Below are positions 62,537-63,985 of a stretch of DNA of 63,985 bases, piece by piece. The stretch's first letter is position 1; the number at the start of each line of letters is the position of its first letter. The position numbers were made by a program, and so were the translations under genes. The notes beneath the pieces are model-generated. The model saw only the letters and a program-made list of their open reading frames with translations, made no database searches and had not been told where the DNA came from. The DNA is from Prochlorococcus sp. AG-409-L21 (GTDB lineage: Bacteria > Cyanobacteriota > Cyanobacteriia > PCC-6307 > Cyanobiaceae), in assembly GCA_003215475.1 (NCBI GenBank), contig QCKH01000009.1, positions 1 through 63,985 of the forward strand. Reading direction: 5' to 3'.

Positions 62537-63679
62537 TTATGATTCTGTTGTAACTTCTTCAACTTTATTCGTTTCTTTTTCACCAATAACCCCTAACTCA
62601 GCAAGTCTTCTAGCAAATATACGATTATAAACTTCTTTAATGTGTTGTTTCACATCTTCTTCATTATATTTGTCTTCATATTCTTTCATAGACTCTAAAA
62701 CATTTTGTGGTAACGCATCTTCTAAATATAACCCTACCATTGTTGCAATCATATCAGGAATCGCATTTAGGTTAGTAACCCAAACACCGTTATCATTTAG
62801 TTTAAGTGCACCATTTTCATCTAATGAACCCATCCACTCAGGAACCATTCTTGGTATTTTACCAATTACCGGAGTTTTTGATTTCATTGCCTCTAATGGA
62901 AATGTACCAAAACTTGATAATTCGTCCACCCAAACACCTAAGAAAGATTCTGCTAATGATTTAGCGAATTCTTTTCTTGGTAATCCTGACATATCTCTAA
63001 ATGTTATAAATCTATAGTGTGGGTATTTTTGGAAGAATACTTTAACTATTTTTAAAATTTCTCTTTTATCTCTAGCAGAAATTGCCACTGTAGGTACTTT
63101 TGGTTTTTCACTGTTAGTAAAATAATTAGGAATACCTAATGGTACTATTTCTGTAACTAAATTTCTAAATATAGATTCAATATACGTTTTTAAATTTTCG
63201 TTAGTAGTGATTACTTCATTGATTCCGAAAGCATTCCAATTTTCACCTATTTCTAACATTTCAAATACGTATTCATAAGATTGTAGAAACACTATTCTTT
63301 TACATGGAAAATTAACAGTTTGTTTCATTATACTAGCAAATGCTTCAGGAATAACAACAAAATCTTGTGGTCCAACTTGAAGTTGTTGGGATTCTATAGA
63401 AATGTGTGGTAATTCTGCATATTCTTCACCTAACCATTCAGCAATACCCATACCTTCATCATCACCCCTTAATTTATAATCATTTTTATCGTGTAAAATT
63501 TGTGCATTAAAACCTAATTCTCTTAAAATTTTAACATGTTCATAAATAGTTGCCACACCAGCCGTTGGGTTTCCTTTTGTATCTAGTGTGAAAAAATAAA
63601 TACCGAAATCTTTATTAACTATTTTTTGAATAGTTTCTTTTACGGTACTATTTGTCTCATTATTTGTTTCTTCACTCAT
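62537..63679 (-). CDS. glycosyltransferase, GT-B / family 4-like
   Basis: 380 residues. N-terminal Rossmann part (FGIYFFTLDTKGNPTAGVATIYEH, VKILRELGFNAQIL), a second part with TVAISARDKREILKIVKVF and the donor-site motif WVDELSSFGTFPLEAMKSKTPVIG (E-x7-E-type as in GT4). The C-terminus is a charged tail. It shares an operon with the GT-A enzyme 21 nt downstream. In T4-like phages glycosyltransferases modify DNA bases or, less often, virion proteins; the substrate is not deducible. Confidence 0.75.
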   Translation of the reverse strand: MSEETNNETNSTVKETIQKIVNKDFGIYFFTLDTKGNPTAGVATIYEHVKILRELGFNAQILHDKNDYKLRGDDEGMGIAEWLGEEYAELPHISIESQQLQVGPQDFVVIPEAFASIMKQTVNFPCKRIVFLQSYEYVFEMLEIGENWNAFGINEVITTNENLKTYIESIFRNLVTEIVPLGIPNYFTNSEKPKVPTVAISARDKREILKIVKVFFQKYPHYRFITFRDMSGLPRKEFAKSLAESFLGVWVDELSSFGTFPLEAMKSKTPVIGKIPRMVPEWMGSLDENGALKLNDNGVWVTNLNAIPDMIATMVGLYLEDALPQNVLESMKEYEDKYNEEDVKQHIKEVYNRIFARRLAELGVIGEKETNKVEEVTTES

Positions 63680-63704
63680 AATTTTTGTTTTTTGTTAATT
63701 TTTA

Positions 63705-63985
63705 TTATAATTCTTTTAAAATTCCTTTCATTAATAATGTATTGAATGATAACTTAAATGGTATTGGTAATTGATTTAATCCAACCATCCCTAATTTATC
63801 ATCTACTATGTCATTATAACTTAATAACGATCCCATTAAATCTCTATACATTTCATATTTAGTGACATCTATTTTTAATTGTGCGAATTCTTCGTCTATG
63901 TTATGTGATTCACTAGGCACTTCAACACATTTGGTGTCAGTAACATATTGTACTTCTTTAGCCAATTTGTCCACATCGAAATAAA
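63705..63985 (-). CDS. partial gene, unknown (5' end outside window)
   Basis: The frame is open through the right edge; the earliest internal start would be GTG at 63974, but upstream codons (YFD) continue without a stop, so the true start probably lies outside. At least 93 residues: VDKLAKEVQYVTDTK..., a helical stretch and a Pro-containing C-terminus (LNQLPIPFKLSFNTLLMKGILKEL). It lies 25 nt upstream of the GT-B gene in the same direction. No family is recognised. Confidence 0.6.
   Translation of the reverse strand, partial: YFDVDKLAKEVQYVTDTKCVEVPSESHNIDEEFAQLKIDVTKYEMYRDLMGSLLSYNDIVDDKLGMVGLNQLPIPFKLSFNTLLMKGILKEL

Noticed and set aside
1-63985. Prophage or integrated element
   Set aside because: No integrase, excisionase, repressor cluster, attachment-site repeats or host flanking genes; tRNAs are complete and inside phage operons.

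Overview
This window looks like part of the genome of a large, strictly lytic, T4-like contractile-tailed phage (or a contig of one) infecting a member of the Bacteroidota. A T4-type virion gene set supports this: large terminase, portal, prohead protease, scaffold, major capsid protein, a gp5-like baseplate hub and a gp55-like late sigma factor. The host assignment rests on very AT-rich DNA, start codons preceded by A-rich leaders rather than Shine-Dalgarno sequences, and about a dozen promoters of the Bacteroidota housekeeping form TTTG-N20-TAnnTTTG, all with exactly 20 bp between the elements. I see no integrase, transposase, CRISPR array or rRNA. There are two tRNAs (Glu-TTC, Pro-TGG).

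Layout. 1-2.9 kb: the end of an off-window gene, three tiny genes, a roughly 560-bp non-coding block rich in G/C tracts with an orphan promoter (candidate small RNA), and a small lipoprotein gene. 2.9-27 kb: an accessory region. Plus-strand genes carry short tag-like N-termini, interspersed with small minus-strand cassettes (secreted proteins, a possible cysteine protease, HNH endonucleases) under host-type promoters. 27-34 kb: a secreted CAP protein, a ClpC-like unfoldase, a beta-class DNA methyltransferase, an Hsp20 chaperone, a KTSC-domain protein, a nucleotidyltransferase and a LamG-like protein. 34-44.5 kb: more tagged proteins, several acidic and one a thioredoxin. 44.6-55.4 kb: terminase, portal, a core-like protein, protease, scaffold, major capsid. 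55.4-64 kb, minus strand: tail/baseplate proteins, late sigma factor, two glycosyltransferases and a partial gene.

The main observation is that about 30 otherwise unrelated proteins start with one of a few related 10-35 residue, basic, amphipathic sequences (for example MKIKLTEEQ..., MKNLIRKILKEE, MKIKKNG..IRLTESDLKK), nearly all ending in [L/I]-x-E. In T4 the capsid targeting sequences of internal proteins have this design, and the gp21 prohead protease cuts after [L/I]-x-E. The protease is encoded here at 50285-50974, and the major capsid protein has a matching predicted site (LLNE/A at residue 60). I infer that the phage packages a large cargo set in its head. Cargo domains include a predicted ADP-ribosyltransferase (cf. 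T4 Alt), SleB-like murein hydrolase, HExxH metallopeptidase, thioredoxin, ParB-like fold, two OmpA-like domains and a DUF192-like protein.

Two promoter classes separate the genes. Most tagged or virion operons have an ATATTTAT[A/T] motif upstream on the coding strand (the reverse complement of the T4 late motif TATAAATA). Genes likely to act in or on the host lack tags and carry the TTTG-N20-TAnnTTTG promoter. These promoter and packaging conclusions are inferences from sequence and need transcript mapping and virion proteomics.
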